Positions 42,139 through 50,372 are shown, counted from the stretch's first letter. The stretch is DNA of 64,000 nt from Staphylococcus gallinarum (GCF_000875895.1 NZ_JXCF01000007.1:682001-746000), one strand, 5' to 3'. The notes: a model not told the origin generated them from the sequence alone. Program-made: numbers and translations.

Positions 42139-42316
42139 TTCGTTAATTTATTTTGTGTTTGTAGTGTGCTATATCGTCGGCTCGCTTTCCTAGGGGACTG
42201 CTTCAGCCTGTAGTCTTCAGCTCGTCCTGTTCCTTCAGGAGTCTCGCCTTTATATATGCTTCCATTTTTATTTTGTATTAATGAGTTATTTTGTTAATCA
42301 TCTTAGCTTTTTATTT
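42139..42316 (-). repeat. Second copy of the 178-bp direct duplication
   Basis: Matches 41907-42084 almost throughout, with changes such as CATCGG/CGTCGG and CTAAGG/CTAGGG. The repeat core is at 42179-42247. It lies between the GT gene terminator and the psm-beta control region. Confidence 0.9.
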
Positions 42317-42328
42317 TTATCAAGACAT

Positions 42329-42376
42329 AAAAAATCCCCTTCAAAGTTGACGTTTTTGAGTGTCTACTTTGAAGGG
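42329..42376 (-). terminator. Strong terminator-type hairpin downstream of the glycosyltransferase
   Basis: CCCTTCAAAGT / ACTTTGAAGGG with an 18-base loop, followed by a T run on the minus strand. It is about 500 bases beyond the glycosyltransferase stop. Confidence 0.85.
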
Positions 42377-42872
42377 AACGATCTTTAATTGTATAACTTT
42401 CGTATATAGCACATGGAATTTATGACCCAGCCTCTAATGTGTTTACTACTAATAATAAAAATGACCTTTTCGATGAAATGACTAACAAAGTAATATCATT
42501 TATACCAATTTCTATATATGACGCCATGTTTGACACCATAAATGATCATTGGTTATTCACTTGAGTCATTACTCCATTGACCTATAATACTAAATGCCGA
42601 TTATTTCTATTCATAACTAATTCACTCACAACGTTCTATTTACAACGCACAAGTAATGTACGTTGCTTTTTCCGAAGCAACGTACACTGAGCAAATTAAT
42701 CAATTATTCTAATTCTCTTACAGTTATTTATTAAATACCACTCACGAAAAAATTAAAACATATTTTTATTTAAAATTTTATCAATTAACCAAATAATATT
42801 TTTACTCAAAAATATCTAAATAGGATAAAGGAATAGATATGACAAAATCTAATAATATTATATTTGAAAAGT
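42377..42872. other. Non-coding gap after the glycosyltransferase gene, with one perfect hairpin
   Basis: About 500 bases without a credible gene. At 42658-42685 there is a perfect 11-bp stem (GTACGTTGCTT / AAGCAACGTAC) with a 6-base loop and no T tract on either side. It may be an RNA processing element or an operator. Confidence 0.6.
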
Positions 42873-44756
42873 TTAGTTTATTGCTTGAACGAACGATTTA
42901 TTCGCAGTAATAAAAGTATCCGAATCTGTTTTTAATCTAGGCGTTCCTTTAGGTGATAGGATGACCTTTTCAATCGCTACCACACTGTCAGCCTCTAATA
43001 TATTTATTGTGTTTTTAAAGTTCCTTGAATCATATTCTTTACATTGCTGTAAAATTTTCACTTTTTGTGGTGCTTTATAATAATATTGGTCGTTATTATC
43101 TTTAGTGACAGCAGCAACAAACGCCCTATTTGCTGTAATCACTTTATTGTCGTCAATTAATAATCTAGGTGTTCCTTTTTTGGTATGCTCTATGCCATTC
43201 ACTTCTAATATTTCCCCAACTTCCACACTACGATCGACTTGTGCTTTAAATTCAACATCATGATAAATTTTAAATTTATTAAGCACAGATACAGTTTGTG
43301 GATTAAAATGAAAGTATCTTTTCACTTCATTAGATTTTTTATTATTTTTTTCCTTTTGCATAAACTCAGCCTTAAAATTTTGTCTCTTCAAATTAATATT
43401 AGAACTCATATTAGGCAAATTCATATTCACTGTATACGGTTTATATTCGTTGTAAATTAATACAATATTAAAATTATATGCAATATCCTCTAATACAGAA
43501 GATTTGATATAAATTTTGTTATCTCGTTCAACATATTTCACTTCTTGTGCATGAGGTTCATTATGAATCTCCGTGAACAGCACCTTATCAATGGTAATAT
43601 CAGGATGTTTATAGACTCTAATTTGTTCATAATGTACATCTTCATATTCGTGCGTACCTTCATATACCGCAAACATTTCTTCCGTGACCGGTATTAAATC
43701 CTGTAACTGTTCTGGCATTACGAAATGAACTTGATTATTTTTTATATAGCGATCTGCTTTACCACCTTTAATTAACAGTGCTATATAGTCATATAAATCA
43801 TCATATCGATGTTCATTCAGTAATTTGAAATTATTTTTATATTTGTCTTCAATTAAATAATCTTCAATATTTTTACCATTCATACGCAACATTTCTGTTA
43901 AACGTTTAAAGTAATCGTAGAATTCTGCTTTTTGATGGCTCTTTAAAAATCGTTTTTTATTAAATAACCTGCTTATAAAATCAACTTCAACTATTCTACT
44001 AATTGCTTGAAATTCTGCTTTTTCCGGTAAATTTAATTGCAACACTTCTTCTAAAACGGTTAAGTTATCTGCAGTTTTTTCTAATATATTCGTTTCAGTA
44101 ACAAGTGATTGATTTTCATTGTATCTATTCACATGATAAACCGCTGCTGAGTTCATAGAAGCAGTTTTACATCTGGAAATTGCTTCAATAAAGAATAATT
44201 TATCTTCGCCAAACTTTAAATGTTTAAACTTTAGTTTGTTAGATTTTATAACTTCTGCTTTCACAATTTTTCCCGGTGGTCCAACAGCTCTAAATATTTT
44301 ATCTATTTCATACGGAATGAGACCATTTTCCACTTTAAATGATGTGAACCTTCCCAATTTACTAATTCCTCTATCGTCGTGTTTAATACTTTGTCCAAAG
44401 GCAATATCCGAATTATGTTTGTTAGCTTGCAATAGTAACTCTGGAAATCCCTCACTATCCAACCAATCATCTGCATCTAAAAAGGTAATATACTTACCTG
44501 TTGCATAATTCATGCCAACATTCCTTGGCTCTGCTGGACTCCCTGTGTTCTTATCTAACTGTATTACTTTTAAAAAATTATATTTTTGTTGATAAGATTC
44601 AATAATACTCAACGACGAATCCGTTGAGCAATCATCTACAAAAATCGCTTCAACATAATGATGATCAATATTCAATCGGTTTATTGATTCTATACAATCA
44701 TGTAAAAACAATTCTTTATTATAAACAGGAACGATAATAGTTACTAATTTATCCAT
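42873..44756 (-). CDS. Family 2 glycosyltransferase with two C-terminal DUF5776-like repeats (possible wall teichoic acid glycosyltransferase)
   Basis: 627 residues. The N-terminal GT-A domain starts VTIIVPVYNKELFLHDCI. It has DD at 41-42, SPAEPRNVG near 73-81, a DxD in LDADDW (94-98) and ED at 184-185 in FGEDKLFF. ED aligns by eye with the catalytic ED of the teichoic acid glycosyltransferase TarS. A middle region (about 230-480) follows. Two similar C-terminal units of about 70 residues end it (about 482-550 and 558-626), each with KGTPRL and ITAN-x-x-FV, 76 residues apart. There is no signal peptide, so it acts in the cytoplasm. The acceptor is unknown; teichoic acid is inferred. Confidence 0.85.
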   Translation of the reverse strand: MDKLVTIIVPVYNKELFLHDCIESINRLNIDHHYVEAIFVDDCSTDSSLSIIESYQQKYNFLKVIQLDKNTGSPAEPRNVGMNYATGKYITFLDADDWLDSEGFPELLLQANKHNSDIAFGQSIKHDDRGISKLGRFTSFKVENGLIPYEIDKIFRAVGPPGKIVKAEVIKSNKLKFKHLKFGEDKLFFIEAISRCKTASMNSAAVYHVNRYNENQSLVTETNILEKTADNLTVLEEVLQLNLPEKAEFQAISRIVEVDFISRLFNKKRFLKSHQKAEFYDYFKRLTEMLRMNGKNIEDYLIEDKYKNNFKLLNEHRYDDLYDYIALLIKGGKADRYIKNNQVHFVMPEQLQDLIPVTEEMFAVYEGTHEYEDVHYEQIRVYKHPDITIDKVLFTEIHNEPHAQEVKYVERDNKIYIKSSVLEDIAYNFNIVLIYNEYKPYTVNMNLPNMSSNINLKRQNFKAEFMQKEKNNKKSNEVKRYFHFNPQTVSVLNKFKIYHDVEFKAQVDRSVEVGEILEVNGIEHTKKGTPRLLIDDNKVITANRAFVAAVTKDNNDQYYYKAPQKVKILQQCKEYDSRNFKNTINILEADSVVAIEKVILSPKGTPRLKTDSDTFITANKSFVQAIN

Positions 44757-44942
44757 ATTAAAACCCCTTTTGGCTGTTCAACATTGAATTACACTAAATT
44801 ATTTGTATTATCATATTTATACCCAAGGCCACAGGGGTAATATGCAACTATTTTTAACATTTATCTATCATCCACTAAATTATTTAACAACGCAGTAACT
44901 TAATTATATTAATGTCGCTTACGTATTCAATTTAGCTTAAAC

Positions 44943-44992
44943 AAAAAACCCTTGCTTTTGAATGTATCCCATCACTCAATAAACAAGGGTTT
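44943..44992 (-). terminator. Terminator of the 56-residue peptide gene
   Basis: AAACCCTTG / CAAGGGTTT with a long loop, followed by TTTTTTG on the minus strand. Confidence 0.75.
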
Positions 44993-45001
44993 ATTACTGT
45001 A

Positions 45002-45172
45002 TTACTTATTATTATTTTTATCTTTATTCAAAAACTTCATTAATTTATCTACATACTTGGAATAATCTTTACCTTTTTTCTTTTTCACTTGATCATTCAC
45101 TTTATTTAATCCTTTTTCTAATTGTCCGTTTTCCACATATTTATTTAGTTGTTGCTTTAATTTTTCTTTCAA
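45002..45172 (-). CDS. Small basic protein of 56 residues, TTG start
   Basis: TTG at 45172 follows an AGAGGGGGA ribosome site. The product starts MKEKLKQQLNKYVENGQ, is rich in Lys, Asn and Gln, and is probably helical and cytoplasmic. It has no membrane segment. It has its own terminator, and a near-perfect palindrome (45195-45227) lies just upstream, so it looks like a regulated single-gene unit. I do not recognise the family. High positive charge would allow nucleic-acid or membrane-surface binding, which is speculation. Confidence 0.65.
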   Translation of the reverse strand: MKEKLKQQLNKYVENGQLEKGLNKVNDQVKKKKGKDYSKYVDKLMKFLNKDKNNNK

Positions 45173-45194
45173 CAAAATCCCCCTCTATTTATGT

Positions 45195-45227
45195 ATTGAT
45201 TATCAAACTGTTTATTTGATAATCAAT
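45195..45227. promoter_or_regulatory. Palindromic operator-like site upstream of the 56-residue gene
   Basis: ATTGATTATCAAA and TTTGATAATCAAT are perfect 13-bp arms with a 7-base centre, 22 bases before the TTG start. No T tract follows, so it looks more like a protein-binding site or a 5' leader stem than a terminator. A smaller palindrome ATTACA-TTAAT-TGTAAT lies at 45293-45309, on the side of the plus-strand gene at 45365. Confidence 0.6.
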
Positions 45228-45364
45228 CTATTTATACCTATAACATAATATATTAAACCCTAAATTACTAATTAATCGAACATCATTACATTAATTGTAA
45301 TATCTGTAATAATTATTTATACTTCATACCACTACTTAAAAATTGATTAAGGGGTTAAATAACT

Positions 45365-45844
45365 ATGGCAAATGTTATTTTTGATGGTACTATCAATGTT
45401 AATTCAATAATAAATTGGTTATTAAATCATTATGATGATCATGTATACATATTTTCTAACCAAATTCAAAATTATCAAATGAAAATTCGCCTTAATAAGC
45501 GCGTACATTTTAATTATTATGACCATTTTTCTTCATATAACAGTGATATTTTAATTAAAAATATCAAATTCACAATTACTTTAATACCAATTATAAACAA
45601 CCCTCAACATTTGCGCTTTATTAATAAACATCTCTATCACCAAACGTATGATGCCTATTTAATTACTACCTCATTATGTAATCAAAGTCATAACGAAAGA
45701 TCAAAAAAACTAAATAATGCGAACATAAGACACTTAAAAATCACAAAACAATCACTCCAAAATAATTTAAAATATATAGATACCACAGTAATCAACACTA
45801 GACTGATAGAAATAATTAAAAATAAAGCAAGCACGAATCTTTAG
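45365..45844 (+). CDS. Orphan hypothetical protein, 159 residues
   Basis: ATG at 45365 has an AAGGGGT ribosome site. The product is rich in Asn, Ile, Lys and His, starts MANVIFDGTINVNSIINWLL, and shows no signal peptide, no membrane helix and no motif I can name. Base composition is clearly more AT-rich than the core genes, which suggests acquisition. It has an alternating hydrophobic pattern in the first 100 residues and a basic second half. It is divergent from the 56-residue gene, with about 190 bases between them. Confidence 0.6.
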   Translation: MANVIFDGTINVNSIINWLLNHYDDHVYIFSNQIQNYQMKIRLNKRVHFNYYDHFSSYNSDILIKNIKFTITLIPIINNPQHLRFINKHLYHQTYDAYLITTSLCNQSHNERSKKLNNANIRHLKITKQSLQNNLKYIDTTVINTRLIEIIKNKASTNL

Positions 45845-45962
45845 TGAAATTCATTTAAATTATTAAATTATAAAAATATAATACACCTCAAGGCCGATTG
45901 ACTATATCTAATTACCTAATTAAACTATAATTAATATAATAATTTCTAAAGGTTGTGACCCC

Positions 45963-46061
45963 ATGAAACAAACTATCGAAGGCTTTATTTATTTAATCAT
46001 TGTATGTCTATTATTCATGGCATATTTATATCCAATTGTGACATCTGTCTTTGGACTTTAA
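45963..46061 (+). CDS. Small membrane peptide, 32 residues
   Basis: ATG at 45963 lies about 10 bases after AAAGG. The product begins MKQTIEGFIYLIIVCLLFMA and ends PIVTSVFGL, a single predicted membrane helix. A terminator follows at 46159-46193. Too short for family assignment. Like the 27-residue peptide at 6091 it could be a membrane regulator or a type I toxin, but nothing proves that it is translated. Confidence 0.55.
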   Translation: MKQTIEGFIYLIIVCLLFMAYLYPIVTSVFGL

Positions 46062-46158
46062 TTCAAGGTAAATGTAATACAAATTTTGATTTACATACAT
46101 ATTTCAAATTTTAAAAGTAACAATGAAATGCTCGAGCACGACTCATATTTAAACATTT

Positions 46159-46193
46159 AGCGCAAAGATTACATACAATCTATGCGCTTTTTT
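46159..46193 (+). terminator. Terminator after the 32-residue peptide gene
   Basis: AGCGCA-A-AGATT / AATCT-A-TGCGCT with a 6-base loop, followed by TTTTTTATTA. Confidence 0.85.
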
Positions 46194-46277
46194 ATTACTA
46201 TTGCATTTTCAAATCCTATTGCACACCTAGGGTAATGCGTTAGTAATTCGAAAAAATTCGTTACATCTATCAATCAT

Positions 46278-46775
46278 CTAATGACGGTATCTTACATCAG
46301 TTAAAATATTGTTTATTGTTTCTTCTATAGACAGCGCTTTTGAAATTGATTTTTCCCCTGGAAAACCAAGATAATCATTAGCAACAAACCAAGACTTTAA
46401 TTCGGCTAAACCAAAGTCGGTCTCTTTCTTTGAATTATGTCTTCTAACCGTTTCTTCAAATGACAAATCATAGTAGTATGCAAATACATTATCCATCCTA
46501 TTATTTAAGACATTCCTCAACATGTCACCGTATTTATTTTCAGCTAAAATACCTTCTAGAATGACAAATTCACAATGTTCTATCCCAAATATCAGCATTT
46601 TTTCTATTAAAGGAATTGCTAGATTGAATGGGCGATCATGTACATTTAACATTTCCCGTCGAACTACATCTTGTGATATTAATAAATTTCCACGACCCAG
46701 TATTTCATGCAATTTGCGAGCAACTGTTGTTTTACCACTACCTGAATTTCCTCTAATAATAATTATATTCACCAT
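46278..46775 (-). CDS. P-loop kinase-like protein (AAA_33/zeta-toxin-like fold)
   Basis: 165 residues. Walker A is GNSGSGKTT at 9-17. LLISQDVVRREML carries the Asp typical of this fold after strand 2, and a lid segment RRHNSKKETDFG follows. It resembles small phosphotransferases of unknown substrate that also include zeta toxins and chloramphenicol phosphotransferase. There is no antitoxin partner beside it. It is divergent from a second P-loop kinase at 46912. Confidence 0.82.
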   Translation of the reverse strand: MVNIIIIRGNSGSGKTTVARKLHEILGRGNLLISQDVVRREMLNVHDRPFNLAIPLIEKMLIFGIEHCEFVILEGILAENKYGDMLRNVLNNRMDNVFAYYYDLSFEETVRRHNSKKETDFGLAELKSWFVANDYLGFPGEKSISKALSIEETINNILTDVRYRH

Positions 46776-46911
46776 AATATATCACCTTATACTAAATTAT
46801 ACTTATTTTAATATGCCCTATTGCTCATAAATAAATCTTTAAATTTTAGATTGTCAAAATGAATTATTAGGGCTATTATTTATATACTTTAGATTTTAGG
46901 AGTGACAAATA

Positions 46912-47403
46912 TTGAATACTCTCGGAACTTTATATTTTTTCACTGGAAAAATGGGGGCAGGTAAATCAACAAAATCAAAAGAAATAGCACAAAGAAAAAA
47001 TGCTGTACTGTTATCAGAAGATGAATGGTTAGCAGCATTATACCCACATCAAATAAAAAACTTCGATGATTATCTTAATTATTCTCAAATAATTAAACCT
47101 ATATTAAAGATGCACATTCAAAGTATTTTACAAGTTGGCAGTAATGTAGTTATGAACTTCCCTGGAAACACAAGAAAACAACGCGCTTGGCTATTAAGCA
47201 TTGCAAATGAAATACATGCCAATCACCAGCTCATTTATTTAAACCTTGCTGATGAACAGTGTTTAAAACAATTGAAAAAAAGAGCCGATAAAGAACCTGA
47301 TAGAAACACATTTGATACGAAAGAAACCTTTGATTATGTATCCAGTTTCTTTGAAGCACCCGATAATACAGAAAAATTAAATATTATTGAAATCACTTCA
47401 TAG
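46912..47403 (+). CDS. P-loop kinase-like protein (AAA_33 fold), TTG start
   Basis: 163 residues from TTG at 46912 with an AGGAGTG ribosome site. Walker A is GKMGAGKST at 12-20. LLSEDEWLAALYP holds the putative catalytic Asp, and NFPGNTRKQRAWL and the basic KKRADKEPDRNTF segment form the rest of the phosphotransferase core. The substrate is unknown. The family includes resistance and nucleotide or polynucleotide kinases. It is head-to-head with 46278-46775, with 136 bases between. Confidence 0.8.
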   Translation: MNTLGTLYFFTGKMGAGKSTKSKEIAQRKNAVLLSEDEWLAALYPHQIKNFDDYLNYSQIIKPILKMHIQSILQVGSNVVMNFPGNTRKQRAWLLSIANEIHANHQLIYLNLADEQCLKQLKKRADKEPDRNTFDTKETFDYVSSFFEAPDNTEKLNIIEITS

Positions 47404-47525
47404 CACATCAACTTAACTTAGTTTATAATTTATCTTAGATAATTAAATAAACTACCATTTAGCTCTTTAATTTGAACGTATTGCTAATTATTTTTTGAAA
47501 ATGTTCTGATAAAGTAGCATTAAAT

Positions 47526-47642
47526 TTGATTAACCACGATAACATCAACCAAGTTTATAGTTCTAATTACATTGAATTCATAGAATTATATCTAAAAGAA
47601 GATAAAAAGACCATTATAGTGAAAAATCATATTTATTTTTGA
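47526..47642 (+). pseudogene. Short coding-like fragment (possible gene remnant)
   Basis: An open frame from a TTG without a ribosome site encodes 38 protein-like residues (… YSSNYIEFIELYLKEDKK …). The frame also continues open upstream for about ten codons. It looks like the tail of a lost gene in the accessory region before tRNA-Arg. Confidence 0.3.
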
Positions 47643-47653
47643 TAGGTGGAGTA

Positions 47654-47682
47654 TTGCTTTATCATTACAAGTTCGATATAAT
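47654..47682 (+). promoter_or_regulatory. tRNA-Arg promoter
   Basis: TTGCTT (47654-47659) and TATAAT (47677-47682) with a 17-base spacer, ending 24 bases before the tRNA. Confidence 0.8.
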
Positions 47683-47706
47683 AATTATTGTGTTCAAAAG
47701 AGATAT

Positions 47707-47780
47707 GTCCTGGTAGCTCAGCTGGATAGAGCAATGGCCTTCTAAGCCATCGGTCGGGGGTTCGAATCCCTCCCAGGACG
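47707..47780 (+). tRNA. tRNA-Arg (anticodon UCU)
   Basis: A full cloverleaf: acceptor GTCCTGG / CCAGGAC, D arm GCTCAGCTGGATAGAGC, anticodon stem ATGGC / GCCAT with loop CTTCTAA (anticodon TCT), variable CGGTC and T arm GGGGGTTCGAATCCCTC. CCA is not encoded. A single tRNA with its own promoter and terminator, reading AGA, the main arginine codon in this AT-rich genome. Confidence 0.97.
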
Positions 47781-47814
47781 CTAATAACTGAAATTTAAAC
47801 ACTTTTCAAAACTA

Positions 47815-47845
47815 AGAATCCCATAATGACGGGATTCTTTTTATT
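47815..47845 (+). terminator. tRNA-Arg terminator
   Basis: AGAATCCC / GGGATTCT, 8-base loop, followed by TTTTATTTT. Confidence 0.92.
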
Positions 47846-47904
47846 TTGTCCATCAATAATGTACTATATTAAACTAATTTTTAGGGACCCAAAGTAATAT
47901 TTTT

Positions 47905-47935
47905 AAAGCCCACCTATTCATTTAGGTGGGCTTTT
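47905..47935 (+). terminator. Second strong hairpin after tRNA-Arg
   Basis: AAAGCCCACCTA with its near-complement TAGGTGGGCTTT, then TTTCTATATTT. It is 60 bases after the first terminator and could end another short transcript or serve as back-up. Confidence 0.8.
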
Positions 47936-48075
47936 CTATATTTGTATCGTTTTCAGTTGTATATTATCATTATCCCATTTGCCTTTTCATAGTGCCGACA
48001 TAACAGCTTGGCTACTCCACTATCATTAAATATCTGTTAGCTAGTTATATTGCGTTCATTGGTATTTAGAAAACG

Positions 48076-48219
48076 ATGTTTCATAGTCTAGGTTGTTTTA
48101 ATAGTGCTTATGTAATCAATAACAATGGAAATCTTGTTTCTTTAAGACTATTTTCATCAAATAACACAGGCTATGGTTCCTTTTCATTGGAAGTTTTTCC
48201 ATATTTAAAGTGTTCTTAG
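48076..48219 (+). pseudogene. Short coding-like fragment, 47 residues (possible remnant)
   Basis: ATG without a ribosome site opens 47 residues of plausible protein composition (… VINNNGNLVSLRLF …), ending at TAG. A stop codon lies two codons before the ATG in the same frame. In S. aureus this side of the locus begins the efb/hla toxin region, so it may be debris from an older insertion. The rest of 47936-48261 shows nothing. Confidence 0.25.
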
Positions 48220-48261
48220 ATAACTAAATTAATTAATCACTTATACAATAATACAAAAAGT

Positions 48262-48309
48262 ACATAAACCCATTTATATTCATTTTACTGAATACAAATG
48301 GGTTTATGT
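48262..48309 (-). terminator. Terminator of the murI-rdgB-yfcE transcript
   Basis: ACATAAACCCATTT / AAATGGGTTTATGT with a 20-base loop, then a T-rich tract on the minus strand. It abuts the phosphoesterase stop codon. Confidence 0.85.
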
Positions 48310-48819
48310 TTAAATTTCAAATTTATCTTGGTCTATAATTTCATGTTGTCGATTTCTTAATTTAAGTTCTGCTTGTCCAATTGTTTCATCAATTATTAAT
48401 TCGACATAGCTTTCTTCTATGCTACTTCTAGATTGTGAAATACTTCCAGGATTAACCACATGAACACCACCAATAGTTTCATGTTTTGCCACGTGTGTAT
48501 GTCCGTAAAACGCAAACTGACATTCATGTGCTTTGGCTTGTTCAGCTAACTGCATACGACTACGATTCACACTATACAGATGACCATGCGTACAAAAAGC
48601 CCTTACACCATTGGCTTGCACTACTTCTTCATTTGGAAATTCTGGATAAAAATCAGTATTGCCTTTTACTCTATAAAATTGACTTAGCTCTGTATCATCA
48701 TATGAAAATTCAGAATCACCTAAATGAATTGCAACATCAACATCTTTATGATATTGTAATACATCATATAAAATACCTTGCTCTGTATGATTGTCACTAA
48801 TTAATATCCATTTTGTCAT
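48310..48819 (-). CDS. YfcE/MJ0936-family metallophosphoesterase
   Basis: 169 residues of the calcineurin-like fold. Metal ligands are in ILISDNHTE (D9, H11), IHLGDSEF, VKGNTDF, CTHGHLYS and FYGHTHV. Family members hydrolyse phosphodiester bonds in vitro; the physiological substrate is unknown. It is the last gene of murI-rdgB-yfcE, 2 bases after rdgB. Confidence 0.9.
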   Translation of the reverse strand: MTKWILISDNHTEQGILYDVLQYHKDVDVAIHLGDSEFSYDDTELSQFYRVKGNTDFYPEFPNEEVVQANGVRAFCTHGHLYSVNRSRMQLAEQAKAHECQFAFYGHTHVAKHETIGGVHVVNPGSISQSRSSIEESYVELIIDETIGQAELKLRNRQHEIIDQDKFEI

Positions 48820-48821
48820 TG

Positions 48822-49400
48822 TTATTCACCTTCTAAGTATGCTTTCAACTTATCTATTGCTCTGCCGCGATGACTGATTTCACTTTTTTCTTCTGGCGAT
48901 AGTTGAGCCATTGTTTTATTTTTATCTTCTATATAAAAAATTGGATCGTAACCAAATCCATTGTCGCCAATTTTACTCAAGGTAATTTCTCCTTGTACTG
49001 TTCCTTTAAATTGCTTAGTTTCTTCGCCAGGTGCACTCATACTAATGACACATACAAATTGCGCCTTTCGATTTGTTTCAGCTTCAAGATTCGCTAGTAC
49101 TTTTTCAATATTAGCATTATCATCTTTATCTAAACCAGCATATCTGGCGGAGTAAACACCTGGTTCACCGTTTAATGCAAACACTTCTAGCCCACTATCA
49201 TCAGCAATTACTCTCTTATTCAATGCTTTAGCAGCAGCTTCTGACTTTAAACGAGCGTTAGCTTCAAAGGTATCACCTGTCTCTTCCACGTCGAACCCTT
49301 CAATAATTTCTGAAATACCAATAACATTATAGTCTGGGAAAATAACTTTAAAATCATTTATTTTACCTTTATTATTAGTTGCAATTACAATATCTTCCAT
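48822..49400 (-). CDS. rdgB: dITP/XTP pyrophosphatase (RdgB/HAM1)
   Basis: 192 residues. It removes non-canonical purine triphosphates (dITP, XTP) to protect DNA. IATNNKGKINDF at the start and VIADDSGLEVFALNG are the substrate and metal motifs, and GFGYDPIF lies near residue 147. The ATG overlaps the murI stop (TAATG), the usual murI-rdgB pairing in staphylococci. Confidence 0.96.
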   Translation of the reverse strand: MEDIVIATNNKGKINDFKVIFPDYNVIGISEIIEGFDVEETGDTFEANARLKSEAAAKALNKRVIADDSGLEVFALNGEPGVYSARYAGLDKDDNANIEKVLANLEAETNRKAQFVCVISMSAPGEETKQFKGTVQGEITLSKIGDNGFGYDPIFYIEDKNKTMAQLSPEEKSEISHRGRAIDKLKAYLEGE

Positions 49401-50212
49401 TATTTCGACTCCTCACATGTTACTTCTATTCGTTCTACTTTCACCTTCATATTTAACCATTCTTCAATAATACGCTCAATGTGTTCTGTATCACCTGTTG
49501 CAAAAAACTTATGCTTCGGTTTTCTTTTATAACCTGCGTGTTCATTGCTAAATGTTAATAATGCACTCACTTCTCGTGCAGTTTCTAAACCAGATGAAAT
49601 GACAACCTTTTCACCACCAAAATATTCATTGATTGGCTGATATAATAATGGATAATGCGTACATCCAAGAATAATCGTATCCGCATCACTATTACGCCAT
49701 TGTTTAAGTGTTTGATGCATAACAATACTTGTAATAGTTGGATCCTTGTAACGCATTTTTTCTACTAAAGGTACAAATCCAGGACATGCAACACCTGAAA
49801 CTTCAACATTAGGATTAATATTTTTAATATGGTGTCTATATGCTTCCGATTTTATTGTACCTTCTGTACCGAGAATTAAAACATTTTGATTCTTTGTTGT
49901 CATAATTGCAGTGCGTGCACCTGGTTCAATAACACCTATAACCGGTATTGGCAATAAACTCTGTAAATGGTTTAATGCTACAGCAGTTGCTGTGTTACAC
50001 GCAATTACTAACATTTTGATATCAAATGTCATAAGTTTTTCAGCTAATTCTGTCGTGAATTTTCTAACTTCTGAACCTTCTCTTGGTCCATAAGGGCAAC
50101 GTTGAATATCCCCTAGATAATAAATGGTTTCATTTGGGAGTTGGCGCATAATTTCTTTCGCAACTGTTAAACCGCCGACTCCTGAATCAATAACGCCTAT
50201 TGGTTTATCCAT
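49400..50212 (-). CDS. murI: Glutamate racemase
   Basis: 270 residues, makes D-glutamate for peptidoglycan. The two catalytic cysteines lie in VIACNTATA and ILGCTHYP, with [13 protein letters not shown] at the start. In-frame ATG (50224) and TTG (50230) codons exist upstream, but [11 protein letters not shown] at 50212 matches the family; the GAGGA site is then 11 bases away, slightly long. MurD at 30714-32063 uses its product. Confidence 0.95.
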   Translation of the reverse strand: MDKPIGVIDSGVGGLTVAKEIMRQLPNETIYYLGDIQRCPYGPREGSEVRKFTTELAEKLMTFDIKMLVIACNTATAVALNHLQSLLPIPVIGVIEPGARTAIMTTKNQNVLILGTEGTIKSEAYRHHIKNINPNVEVSGVACPGFVPLVEKMRYKDPTITSIVMHQTLKQWRNSDADTIILGCTHYPLLYQPINEYFGGEKVVISSGLETAREVSALLTFSNEHAGYKRKPKHKFFATGDTEHIERIIEEWLNMKVKVERIEVTCEESK

Positions 50213-50372
50213 ATTTGACTTCATCCTCAATTTATTTACTTAATCTTTATTTTAGCACAGTCATAAATTCAAAATCATTTATCATGATTTAAAGTAGGTA
50301 TATTTTTTAAATTATATATAATATTTCCACCAATTTTTATCTATTTTAAAATATGCTTCTTAAATGAAGTAT

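Noticed and set aside
42329..42376. Hairpin considered as an insertion-sequence end
   Set aside because: There is no transposase fragment or matching second end nearby, and the T run fits a terminator better.
46278..46775. Zeta-toxin/antitoxin module
   Set aside because: No epsilon-like or other antitoxin gene is adjacent; the fold alone does not support the claim.
47707..47780. tRNA-Arg as an integration site of a present element
   Set aside because: No integrase, no repeated 3' end of the tRNA and no phage genes in the flanks were seen.
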